Shown here: piece by piece, positions 1 through 6,595 of the stretch
Numbering within the stretch: the stretch's first letter is position 1
Layout: each line of letters opens with the position of its first letter
The notes under the pieces: generated by a model
What the model was told of the DNA's origin: nothing
Database searches by the model: none
What the model saw: only the letters and a program-made list of their open reading frames with translations
Assembly (NCBI GenBank): GCA_964526945.1
Contig: CAZGNA010000113.1
Span: forward strand, 1-8,912
Length of the DNA: 8,912 nucleotides
From: Fervidifonticultor sp964526945
GTDB taxonomy: Bacteria; Sysuimicrobiota; Sysuimicrobiia; Sysuimicrobiales; Humicultoraceae
Direction: 5' to 3'
Position numbers and translations under genes: made by a program

Positions 1-44
1 GAACGCATCGAGCGATTCCGAATCTGAGGGTTTTCACGCCCGAT

Positions 45-75
45 TTGGGTTGAAAGGCACGACCAACTCCATAAG
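45..75 (+). promoter_or_regulatory. Weak candidate promoter for the riboswitch-otsAB transcript
   Basis: A possible -10 element CATAAG lies at 70-75, with TTGGGT (45-50) or TTGAAA (50-55) upstream. The spacings are 19 and 14 bases, neither of which is the ideal 17. Transcription from this -10 would begin close to 81, which is where the riboswitch aptamer starts, and that agreement is the main support. The rest of the first 80 bases shows no gene I can defend. It holds only a small odd palindrome, GATTC-C-GAATC, at 14-24. Confidence 0.25.
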
Positions 76-80
76 CAGCC

Positions 81-230
81 CGACGCCGAATCCCTGCCCA
101 GGCAGGGAGCGGGGGAACCACCCCGGGGTTCGCTGGCCCCGGGCGCGTTCGTGGGGCGAAGGTCGCAGCCGCGACCGGGGGCGCTCTCGACCCCAGCCCG
201 TCAGCTAACCTCGCAGGCGACCGAGAGAGG
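81..230 (+). promoter_or_regulatory. c-di-AMP riboswitch (ydaO/yuaA family) upstream of otsAB
   Basis: The RNA reads as a cyclic di-AMP aptamer. Conserved strings are GCCGAAUCC at 85-93, GGGGGAACCA at 111-120, GGGGCGAA at 153-160 and CCCGUCAGCUAACCUCG at 197-213; they match the known class as I remember it from the Bacillus and Thermoanaerobacter examples. Helices can be traced by hand. P1 pairs 84-87 with 216-219. A side hairpin pairs 91-98 with 101-108. P2 pairs 109-114 with 209-214, with one G-U pair. A peripheral hairpin pairs 161-166 with 171-176, and another stem pairs 177-180 with 191-194. The loop of that last stem (CUCUCG, 184-189) is complementary to CGAGAG at 222-227, which is the class's pseudoknot. 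Family members usually turn genes off when c-di-AMP is high, and many control osmotic, potassium and cell-wall genes. Here the first gene downstream makes trehalose. Confidence 0.95.
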
Positions 231-244
231 GCTCCCTGCCATCA

Positions 245-279
245 CGCGACGGCCCGGAGACCTTCTCCGGGCCGTCGCG
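245..279 (+). terminator. Strong hairpin after the aptamer, probable expression platform
   Basis: Bases 245-260 are perfectly complementary to 264-279, giving a 16-bp, very GC-rich stem closed by a three-base loop (CCT). The hairpin sits between the riboswitch and the otsAB ribosome binding site, which is where an intrinsic terminator would be. It is not followed by a T-run; the next bases are CATCGTTCCCC. It may therefore be a terminator of the U-poor kind, a pause or Rho-linked site, or a structure acting on translation. The role is inferred from position and stem strength. Confidence 0.6.
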
Positions 280-308
280 CATCGTTCCCCGCCGGCGCGG
301 GCGTGCTC

Positions 309-315
309 AAGGGGG
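309..315 (+). promoter_or_regulatory. Ribosome binding site of otsAB
   Basis: AAGGGGG lies eight bases before the ATG at 324. It would fall inside the coding region if translation began at the in-frame GTG at 303, so it favours the ATG as the real start. Confidence 0.7.
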
Positions 316-323
316 CTGTGATC

Positions 324-2723
324 ATGGCGGACATCGCATCGGCGTGGACATCGGGTGCGGCCGGCGCACGCCCCCGTGAGGAGATCCGTCAGGCGTTGCG
401 CGGCCGTCCGCTGGTGGTGGTGAGCAACCGCGAGCCCTACGTGCACCGACGCACCGCACGGGGGCTGGACGTCGAACGCCCGGCCGGTGGGTTGGTGGCT
501 GCCCTGGATCCCGTGCTGCGGCAGGTCGGCGGCGCGTGGGTCGCGTGGGGCAGCGGCGACGGTGACTTCGACGTCACCGACACGCAGGGCCGGGTGGCGG
601 TGCCTCCCGAGGCGCCCGGGTACGTGCTGCACCGCGTGCGCCTCTCGAAGACCGAGGTCGAACGCTTCTACCACGGCTACGCGAACCAGGCGCTGTGGCC
701 GCTGTGCCACATGGCCACCGACAAGGCCCGGTTCTCCCGCCGCTTCTGGCGCGCCTATGGCGCGGTGAACGAGCGCTTTGCCGACGCGACGCTCCAGGCG
801 GCCGACGCCGACGCCGTGATCTGGGTGCACGACTACCACCTGGCGCTGCTGCCCCGGCTGCTGCGGGAGCGACGCCCTGATGCGTTCCTGATGCACTTCT
901 GGCACATCCCGTGGCCGTCCTGGGACGTGCTGCGCATCTGCCCCCAGCGCGGCGACCTGCTGGACGGCCTGCTCGGGAGCGACCTCGTGGGCTTCCACCT
1001 GCCGCGTCACGTGGAGAACTTCCTCGACTGCGTCGAGCGCGAGCTCGGTGCCGCCGTGGATGCGGCCGCCGGCACGGTCACCTACCGCGGCCGGCAGACC
1101 CTGGTGGCCGCCCTCCCCATCAGCATCGACGTGGCGGCGTGGCAGGCGCTGGCCACCTCGCGCGCGTGCCAGCGGTGGATGGCCCATCTCCGCCGCCGGT
1201 TCCGGCTGGCCGACCGCCAGGTGATCGTCGGCGTTGACCGGCTCGACTACACCAAGGGCCTGCCCGAGCGCCTGCGGGCGCTGGACCTGTTCTTCCGCCG
1301 CCATCCGACGTTCCAGGGGCGCGTCGTCTTCTTGCAAAAGGCGGCGCCCAGCCGGACGCGCATCCGGGCCTACCGCGAGCTGCAGGAGCGCGTGGAGGCC
1401 GAGATCGCGCGCATCAACCGGCAGTACGGCACCCCCGACTGGCAACCCATCGTCTACGTGCCGCGCCCGCTGCCCGCCGCGGGCATGGCCGCCCTCTACC
1501 GGCTGGCCGACGTGTGCCTGGTCACCTCACTGCTGGACGGCATGAACCTGGTCGCCAAGGAGTTCGTGGCATGCCAGCACGACCTGCGAGGCGTGCTGCT
1601 GTTGAGCGAGCTGGCCGGCGCCATCGAGCAGGCGCCCTGGTCGGTGGCGATCAACCCCTACGACCCCGCGGGCGTGGCGGACGCCCTGGCCGACGCCCTG
1701 ACGATGCCGCCGGCGGATCGCGCACGGCGCATGGAGCAGCTGCGGGCGCAGGTGGCCCGCCACGACGTGTACCACTGGATGGCGCAACACGTCCGGACGG
1801 CAGCGCGGCTGCTGGAGGCCCGCACCCAGACCGGGTGGCTCTTCGCCCACCTGGATGCGGTCAGGGCGCACGTGCAGGCCCGGGCCCACCTGGTGGTCGT
1901 CCTCGACTTCGATGGGACGCTGGCGCCCATCGTGGACCGCCCCGAGGAGGCGGCCATGGTCGATGGCGTGCGCGAGCTGCTGGTGGCACTGCACGCCCCA
2001 CCGCGGTCGCGCGTGGCGATCATCAGCGGGCGCGCCCTGGCCGACCTGCGCGCGCGCGTGGGCCTGGACGGCGTGCACTACGCCGGCAACCACGGGCTCG
2101 AGCTGTCCGATCCGGCATGGGGCACCGCCCCGCCGGCAGACGGTGCGACGGGTGCCCTCCTCGCGGGCTGCGCGAGGAGGCTGCGCCAGCGACTGGCTGA
2201 CGTGCCCGGGGTGCTCGTCGAGGACAAGGGCGTGAGCGTCTCGGTGCACCTGCGGCTGGTGCCGCGGGAGGCCGTCGGCCTGGTGGTCGATGAGGTGTTG
2301 GACGCGGTCGGCGCGTGTCCGCCCGGGCAGCTCGAGGTGCGCCGGGGGAAGATGGTCGTGGAGATCCGTCCCGCCGTCGACTGGGACAAGGGCCGTGCGG
2401 TGCGCTCGCTGCTGGAGACCGTGGTCGGCGCCGACTGGCCGATGCAGGCCGCGGTGATCTACGTGGGCGACGACCAGACCGACGAGGACGCGTTTGCGGC
2501 CCTGGGCCCCGGCGGCATCACCGTCCGCGTCGGGACGGAGGCTGCGCCCACCGCGGCGCGGTATCGCCTGCGCGACCCCCACGAGCTGGGTCGGTTCCTG
2601 ACGATGCTGGTGCACTGGCAGGCCGCACGGACGCCGGCGCCGAACCCCGACCATGCCGGCACGACCCCATCGGCGCGCACTGGCGCGGCGGCCTTGACGG
2701 CCCCCCGCACGCCGGTAAGGTAG
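324..2723 (+). CDS. otsAB: Bifunctional trehalose-6-phosphate synthase/phosphatase (OtsA-OtsB fusion)
   Basis: This 799-residue cytosolic enzyme should make trehalose in two steps: UDP-glucose plus glucose-6-phosphate to trehalose-6-phosphate, then dephosphorylation. The N-terminal part (about 30-500) is a GT20 glycosyltransferase. It has VSNREP at 33-38, a WVHDYHLALLP segment, HFWHIPWP, DRLDYTKG at 305-312 (Arg306 and Lys311 match the donor-binding pair of E. coli OtsA) and DGMNLVAKE at 405-413. The C-terminal part (about 515-760) is an HAD phosphatase: DFDGTL at 528-533 with nucleophile Asp528 and acid/base Asp530, the motif II serine at 568, an RRGKMVVEIRP segment, and GDDQTDED at 715-722. 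Both active sites look complete. The length fits the sum of separate OtsA (about 470) and OtsB (about 270) plus a disordered Pro/Ala/Thr tail of about 30 residues. The ATG start is chosen for its ribosome binding site; an in-frame GTG at 303 is the alternative. The leader carries a c-di-AMP riboswitch, so expression probably follows osmotic or envelope state. The D-threonine aldolase family gene starts four bases after the stop. Confidence 0.96.
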   Translation: MADIASAWTSGAAGARPREEIRQALRGRPLVVVSNREPYVHRRTARGLDVERPAGGLVAALDPVLRQVGGAWVAWGSGDGDFDVTDTQGRVAVPPEAPGYVLHRVRLSKTEVERFYHGYANQALWPLCHMATDKARFSRRFWRAYGAVNERFADATLQAADADAVIWVHDYHLALLPRLLRERRPDAFLMHFWHIPWPSWDVLRICPQRGDLLDGLLGSDLVGFHLPRHVENFLDCVERELGAAVDAAAGTVTYRGRQTLVAALPISIDVAAWQALATSRACQRWMAHLRRRFRLADRQVIVGVDRLDYTKGLPERLRALDLFFRRHPTFQGRVVFLQKAAPSRTRIRAYRELQERVEAEIARINRQYGTPDWQPIVYVPRPLPAAGMAALYRLADVCLVTSLLDGMNLVAKEFVACQHDLRGVLLLSELAGAIEQAPWSVAINPYDPAGVADALADALTMPPADRARRMEQLRAQVARHDVYHWMAQHVRTAARLLEARTQTGWLFAHLDAVRAHVQARAHLVVVLDFDGTLAPIVDRPEEAAMVDGVRELLVALHAPPRSRVAIISGRALADLRARVGLDGVHYAGNHGLELSDPAWGTAPPADGATGALLAGCARRLRQRLADVPGVLVEDKGVSVSVHLRLVPREAVGLVVDEVLDAVGACPPGQLEVRRGKMVVEIRPAVDWDKGRAVRSLLETVVGADWPMQAAVIYVGDDQTDEDAFAALGPGGITVRVGTEAAPTAARYRLRDPHELGRFLTMLVHWQAARTPAPNPDHAGTTPSARTGAAALTAPRTPVR

Positions 2724-2727
2724 AGGT

Positions 2728-3804
2728 ATGGCGCTCACCGCAACCCGCCCGACCGTCGACCTCGCCGACACGCCCGTCGTCACCATCGACCTCGACCGCA
2801 TGGAGCGCAACATCCAGCGCCTGCAGGCCTACTGCGACGCGCACGGCATCGCCAACCGCCCGCACATCAAGACCCACAAGATCCCGGCCATCGCGCACCG
2901 GCAGCTGGCGGCCGGCGCGCGGGGCATCACCTGCCAGAAGCTGGGTGAAGCGCAGGTGATGCTGGACGCGGGCATCACCGACATCTTCCTGACCTTCAAC
3001 GTGCTGAGCGAGGCCAAGCTGGCCCGCCTGCGCGCGCTCGCCGACCGCCCCGGCGCCCGCATCACCGTGGCGTGCGACAACCTGCCCGTGGCGCAGGCGC
3101 TGTCGGGAGCCTTCGCCGACGCCGCCGCGCCGCTGGGAGTGGTCGTCGAGTGCGACACGGGCATGGGCCGCACCGGCGTGCAGACGCCCGCCGAGGCCGT
3201 GGCGCTGGCCCAGGCCATCGCCCGCCTGCCCGGACTGCGGTTCGCCGGCATCATGACCTACCCGATCATGCCCGACACGCGGCCGTTCTTCGAGGCGACG
3301 CTGGCCATGCTCGAGCGCGCGGGCCTGCCGGCGACGGTGGTCTCCACCGGGGGCACGCCGGTCTACCGGCAGGCGCACGAGGTGCCCGGCGTCACCGAGC
3401 ACCGCGCCGGCACCTACGTCTTCAACGATCGCGCCACCGTCGCCGCGGGGGCAGCCACCTGGGACGACTGCGCCATGCGGATCCTGACCACGGTCGTGAG
3501 CCGACCCACGCCCACCCGCGCCATCCTCGACGCCGGCTCCAAGACGCTCTCCTCCGATCTGTTGACCCTCCAGGGCTACGGCCACATCGTCGAGTACCCC
3601 GACGCGGTGATCGTCCGCCTGAGCGAGGAGCACGGCCACGTGGACCTCAGCGCCTGCGCCCGGCGGCCCGAGGTGGGCGAGATCGTGACCGTGATCCCCA
3701 ACCACACGTGCGTGGTGACCAACCTGCATGCCCAGCTCGTGGGCGTACGCGGCGGGCGCGTCGAGGAGGTTTGGGACGTGGCCGCGCGGGGGCTGGTGCG
3801 GTAG
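2728..3804 (+). CDS. D-threonine aldolase / D-serine dehydratase family PLP enzyme
   Basis: This 358-residue protein belongs to the fold-type III PLP family that includes low-specificity D-threonine aldolase and metal-dependent D-serine dehydratase. The N-terminal alanine-racemase-like barrel contains RPHIKTHK (44-51), in which Lys48 is the expected PLP Schiff-base lysine. CDTGMGRTGV and STGGTP segments are typical of the phosphate and cofactor pocket. The C-terminal domain has PNHTCVVTN, giving a His326-x-Cys328 pair like the divalent-metal ligands of this family. It should cleave or dehydrate beta-hydroxy-D-amino acids such as D-threonine or D-serine; motifs alone do not decide which, and the His-x-Cys form is the one I recall from D-serine dehydratase. 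The start is the ATG at 2728, with AAGG at 2717-2720 inside the end of otsAB. The four-base gap to otsAB implies co-transcription and possibly translational coupling, which would place this gene under the c-di-AMP riboswitch too. Confidence 0.9.
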   Translation: MALTATRPTVDLADTPVVTIDLDRMERNIQRLQAYCDAHGIANRPHIKTHKIPAIAHRQLAAGARGITCQKLGEAQVMLDAGITDIFLTFNVLSEAKLARLRALADRPGARITVACDNLPVAQALSGAFADAAAPLGVVVECDTGMGRTGVQTPAEAVALAQAIARLPGLRFAGIMTYPIMPDTRPFFEATLAMLERAGLPATVVSTGGTPVYRQAHEVPGVTEHRAGTYVFNDRATVAAGAATWDDCAMRILTTVVSRPTPTRAILDAGSKTLSSDLLTLQGYGHIVEYPDAVIVRLSEEHGHVDLSACARRPEVGEIVTVIPNHTCVVTNLHAQLVGVRGGRVEEVWDVAARGLVR

Positions 3805-3837
3805 GGCATCGCCCCGCGGACCGTCGCTGCGCACACG

Positions 3838-3854
3838 GCGGGCCAGCAGCCCGC
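3838..3854 (+). terminator. Small hairpin after the otsAB operon, possible terminator
   Basis: GCGGGC (3838-3843) and GCCCGC (3849-3854) form a perfect six-base stem around a CAGCA loop, 34 bases after the preceding stop. No T-run follows. The 137-base gap at 3805-3941 probably contains the boundary between the two + strand operons. The only promoter-like string I see is a weak TATGGT at 3883-3888 without a convincing -35 element. Confidence 0.3.
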
Positions 3855-3941
3855 GCGTAGCATCACGACGCGCGGCGCGGCGTATGGTCCCCGCAGCACA
3901 GGAGCCCCGCCAACGCTGGCGAATGACTGTGGCGAGGGGCA

Positions 3942-4736
3942 ATGCGTCTTCGGAGTGTGGCCTTCGTGAGATACCTGCGGCGGCACATCCCGGCGACCGT
4001 GCTCTTCGTGTTGCTGATCGCCGTCTGGCAGGTGACGGTGATGGTACTGGACATCCAGGAGTACCTCCTGCCGAAGCCTCTGACGGTGCTCCAGGCTGCA
4101 GCCGATCCCCGCCTCGGGTGGCGGATGCACTTGGCGGTGACCGCGCTGGAGATCGTCGGGGGCTTCGTGGTGGCAGGCACTGTGGGGATCCTGCTGGGCG
4201 TCGCTGCAGCCTGGTCTGCGGTGCTGGAGAAGGCTCTGCTGCCTTTCCTGGTCTTCCTGAACACCCTGCCAAAGGTGGCGGTTGCCCCCCTGGTGCTGGT
4301 GTGGCTGGGCTACGGGCTGTGGCCTAACATCGTCATCGCGGCCGTCATCGCCTTCTTCCCGGTGGCGATCAACACCGCTGTGGGCCTGACCCAGATCGAT
4401 CCGGACCTCGTGGACCTCGGGCGGTCGCTTGGTGCGCCGAAATGGCGTGTCTTCCTCACCCTCCGTCTGCCCAATGCCTTGCCGTACCTGCTCAGCGGGC
4501 TCAAGGTGGCATCGACGCTCACCGTGGTGGGCGCCATCATCGGCGAATTCGTCGCCTCCCAGCGCGGACTCGGCACCGTCATCGTCACCACGCAGGTCAC
4601 CCTGAATACCGCCGTCGCCTTCGCGTCCCTGGTGTGGATCTCCGTGCTGGGACTCGTGCTGTACGGCATCGTGGATCTGGTAGCTCGATGGCTCACGCCA
4701 TGGGCGTACGGGTTGGGCGCTGACACCATCCCGTAG
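3942..4736 (+). CDS. ABC transporter permease, SsuC/TauC/ThiX type
   Basis: This 264-residue inner-membrane protein is the permease of a binding-protein-dependent importer of the nitrate/sulfonate/taurine/pyrimidine class. Six hydrophobic segments can be read at about 17-36, 66-90, 98-122, 128-148, 187-206 and 226-248. Between the fourth and fifth lies the EAA-type cytoplasmic loop that docks on the ATPase (158-181, with SLGAPKWRVF and LRLPNALP). Length is normal for the family. The ATG at 3942 has GAGGGG (3934-3939) only two bases upstream, which is close. An in-frame GTG at 3966 has GGAG ten bases upstream (3952-3955), so the true start could be eight residues later. It is the first gene of the four-gene operon. 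Its partners are the binding protein 33 bases downstream and the ATPase after that. Family membership does not tell the substrate. Confidence 0.92.
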   Translation: MRLRSVAFVRYLRRHIPATVLFVLLIAVWQVTVMVLDIQEYLLPKPLTVLQAAADPRLGWRMHLAVTALEIVGGFVVAGTVGILLGVAAAWSAVLEKALLPFLVFLNTLPKVAVAPLVLVWLGYGLWPNIVIAAVIAFFPVAINTAVGLTQIDPDLVDLGRSLGAPKWRVFLTLRLPNALPYLLSGLKVASTLTVVGAIIGEFVASQRGLGTVIVTTQVTLNTAVAFASLVWISVLGLVLYGIVDLVARWLTPWAYGLGADTIP

Positions 4737-4755
4737 AGTCCGTGGCCGCCGCTGG

Positions 4756-4762
4756 AAGGAGG
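4756..4762 (+). promoter_or_regulatory. Ribosome binding site of the binding-protein gene
   Basis: AAGGAGG lies seven bases before the ATG at 4770. It is the strongest Shine-Dalgarno sequence of the operon, which fits the usual need for more binding protein than permease or ATPase. Confidence 0.85.
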
Positions 4763-4769
4763 AACGGCA

Positions 4770-5768
4770 ATGGTGACACGATGGAGCGTGCTGGTGCTAA
4801 CAGGGGTGCTCACGTTGACGGGTGTGGTGGCTGCCCAGCCCCGGGACGAACCCGTCACCTTCGTGCTGAACTGGACGCCCGTCGCCGACCATGCCCCATA
4901 CTTCCTGGCCCGGGAACTGGGGTGGTACCGGCAGCATGGGCTGAACGTCACCATCGAGTTCGGCCGTGGCTCGGCTGATTCGGCGCGCCGCGTCGACGTG
5001 GGACAGGCCGACCTGGGGGTCTCCGACACTGGCACGGTGATCGTCGCTATCGGACGCGGCGCCCGCCTCAAAGTCGTCGCCATGCTGTTCGATCGCAGCC
5101 CCTACACCATCTGGACCCGAAAAGACACCGGCATCACCAAGCCCAAGGACCTGGAAGGGAAGACCGTGGGGGCGCCGCCGGGTGACGCCCAGCGCGTCCT
5201 CTTCCCGGCCCTGGCCAAGGCCAACGCCATCGACGTCACCAAGGTGAGCTTCGTCAACATCGAACCCGCTGCGAAGTACGGCGCGCTGGCTGCCAGACGC
5301 GTGGACGCCGTCTTCGACTTTTCCACCGGCGCGCCGTTCGTCTGGCGCGCCGTCGGTCGGGAGAACGCCGTGGCCATTCCCTGGGCGGACTACGGGGTCG
5401 ACATCTACAGCTTGGCCATCGTGGCCAACGAAGGTTTCCTGGGTAAGAAGCCCGACGTGGTGCGCCGGTTCCTCGACGCCAGCCTCAAGGCCTGGCAGGC
5501 GACAATCCGTCAGCCGCGTGAAGCCATCCTCGTCATGAAGAAACACGTCCCCGAAATCGATGAGGAGAGCTACATCGTCAACCTGGGCCTGGCGATGGAG
5601 CTGTTCCGCACCCCGCGATTCGCCCAGCGCGGCATCGGGTGGATCGACGCGCAGAAGATGCAGAAGTCGGTGGAACTCGTCACGGCCTACATCGAGGTGC
5701 CCAGGAAGGTCGACTACCGCACGATCTTCACCAACGAGTTCCTCTCCTTCTACGCGCTCCCGAAGTAG
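4770..5768 (+). CDS. ABC transporter substrate-binding protein, NMT1/THI5-like
   Basis: This 332-residue exported protein should capture the substrate outside the membrane and deliver it to the permease encoded just upstream. Residues 1-22 form a Sec signal peptide: Arg4, a hydrophobic stretch at 6-20, and likely cleavage after Ala22 (VVAA before QP). There is no cysteine at the cleavage site, so it is not a lipoprotein. The mature protein opens with VTFVLNWTPVADHAPYFLARELGWYRQHGLNV-like sequence (29-60), the hallmark of the NMT1/THI5/SsuA-like family, and LEGKTVGAPPGDAQ follows at 128-141. The NWTP...A-x-Y-F-L-A pattern is closest in my memory to ThiY-type pyrimidine-precursor binders. SsuA/TauA-type sulfonate binders share the fold, so the ligand stays open. 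The stop is 14 bases before the ATPase start. Confidence 0.9.
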   Translation: MVTRWSVLVLTGVLTLTGVVAAQPRDEPVTFVLNWTPVADHAPYFLARELGWYRQHGLNVTIEFGRGSADSARRVDVGQADLGVSDTGTVIVAIGRGARLKVVAMLFDRSPYTIWTRKDTGITKPKDLEGKTVGAPPGDAQRVLFPALAKANAIDVTKVSFVNIEPAAKYGALAARRVDAVFDFSTGAPFVWRAVGRENAVAIPWADYGVDIYSLAIVANEGFLGKKPDVVRRFLDASLKAWQATIRQPREAILVMKKHVPEIDEESYIVNLGLAMELFRTPRFAQRGIGWIDAQKMQKSVELVTAYIEVPRKVDYRTIFTNEFLSFYALPK

Positions 5769-5782
5769 CGGACGTCGTGACG

Positions 5783-6595
5783 ATGCACGACGCCCGGCAG
5801 ACCCCGGCCCCCGTCATCCGGGTGGCCGGGGTCTCCAAACAGTACGCCTCGCCCCAGGGGCCGATCGCAGCGCTCGACGGGGTCAGTTTCGACGTGGGCG
5901 AAGGCGAGTTCGTGTCCATCGTCGGACCATCGGGGTGCGGCAAGTCCACGCTGCTCCGCATCGTGGCCGGGCTCCGCAGGGCGAGTGCCGGCACGGTCAC
6001 GGTGAGGGGCCTCCCGGTACTCACGCCGCTACGCGACGTGGGGATCGTGTTTCAAAACCCGGTGCTTCTGCGCTGGCGGCGGGTGATCGACAACGTCCTG
6101 CTTCCCGTGGACCTGGCCGGCGGTCACCGTGAGGCGTTCCTGCCGCGGGCCCGAGCGCTGCTGGCGATGACCGGCCTGGAAGAGTTCGCCTCCCGGTATC
6201 CGCACGAGTTATCGGGCGGCATGCAACAGCGGGTGGCGCTTTGCCGGGCGCTCCTCCGCGACCCCCCGCTGCTGCTCATGGACGAGCCGTTTGGTGCCCT
6301 CGACGCCATCACACGGGACGAGATGAACCTGGAACTGCTCCGGCTGTGGAACGAAGGCGAACGGCGCAAGACGGTACTGTTCGTGACCCACAGCATTTCC
6401 GAGGCCGTGTTCCTCTCCGACCGTGTGGTGGTCATGACGCCCCGGCCAGGCCGGGTGGCCAGAATCCTGCCGATCGGCTTGCCCCGCCCGCGGACCGTCG
6501 AGATACGCGCGTCCGAGGCGTTTGGCCGGTACACCCTGGAGCTGTACCGGCTGTTGCACGGGGAGCGCACGCAAACGGCACCCAGCAGGCCATAG
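5783..6595 (+). CDS. ABC transporter ATP-binding protein, SsuB/TauB/NitT family
   Basis: This 270-residue cytoplasmic ATPase powers the importer made with the two preceding gene products. All nucleotide-binding motifs are intact: Walker A GPSGCGKST at 48-56, Q-loop Gln91 in VFQNPVLLRWRRVIDNV, signature LSGGMQQR at 143-150, Walker B LLLMDEP with Asp167 and Glu168 followed by FGALD, and the switch His203 in VTHS. The W-R-x-V-x-D-N-V stretch after the Q-loop is typical of the sulfonate/taurine/nitrate subgroup. The reading frame stays open upstream to 5639 inside the binding-protein gene. The ATG at 5783 is chosen because it gives the usual length; a GTG at 5777 is possible. No strong ribosome binding site precedes either, so coupling to the upstream stop is likely. 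The stop codon directly abuts the next gene. Confidence 0.94.
   Translation: MHDARQTPAPVIRVAGVSKQYASPQGPIAALDGVSFDVGEGEFVSIVGPSGCGKSTLLRIVAGLRRASAGTVTVRGLPVLTPLRDVGIVFQNPVLLRWRRVIDNVLLPVDLAGGHREAFLPRARALLAMTGLEEFASRYPHELSGGMQQRVALCRALLRDPPLLLMDEPFGALDAITRDEMNLELLRLWNEGERRKTVLFVTHSISEAVFLSDRVVVMTPRPGRVARILPIGLPRPRTVEIRASEAFGRYTLELYRLLHGERTQTAPSRP

Noticed and set aside
1..27. Possible C-terminal end of an upstream gene (eight codons reading ERIERFRI before TGA)
   Set aside because: Eight codons at the edge cannot be told from chance. It remains possible, but sequence to the left of the window is needed.
201..1445. Long open frame of 414 codons on the minus strand opposite otsAB
   Set aside because: It is a shadow of a strongly GC-biased gene: low-complexity Arg/Ala/Gly/His-rich sequence with no recognisable domain. 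The opposite strand encodes an unmistakable OtsA domain.
1527..2813. Open frame of 428 codons on the minus strand
   Set aside because: It lies opposite the second half of otsAB and shows only compositional sequence rich in His, Arg and Gly, without motifs.
3805..3941. Search for a TPP or other riboswitch ahead of the NMT1/THI5-like transporter operon
   Set aside because: The conserved CUGAGA and ACC-x-GAUCUGG-type strings of the TPP element are absent and no other known aptamer pattern is visible, so a thiamine link is not supported by regulation.
2518..4272. Open frame of 584 codons on the minus strand
   Set aside because: It covers parts of three real + strand genes and an intergenic gap. 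The translation has no domain and is typical of the stop-free complement of GC-rich codons.
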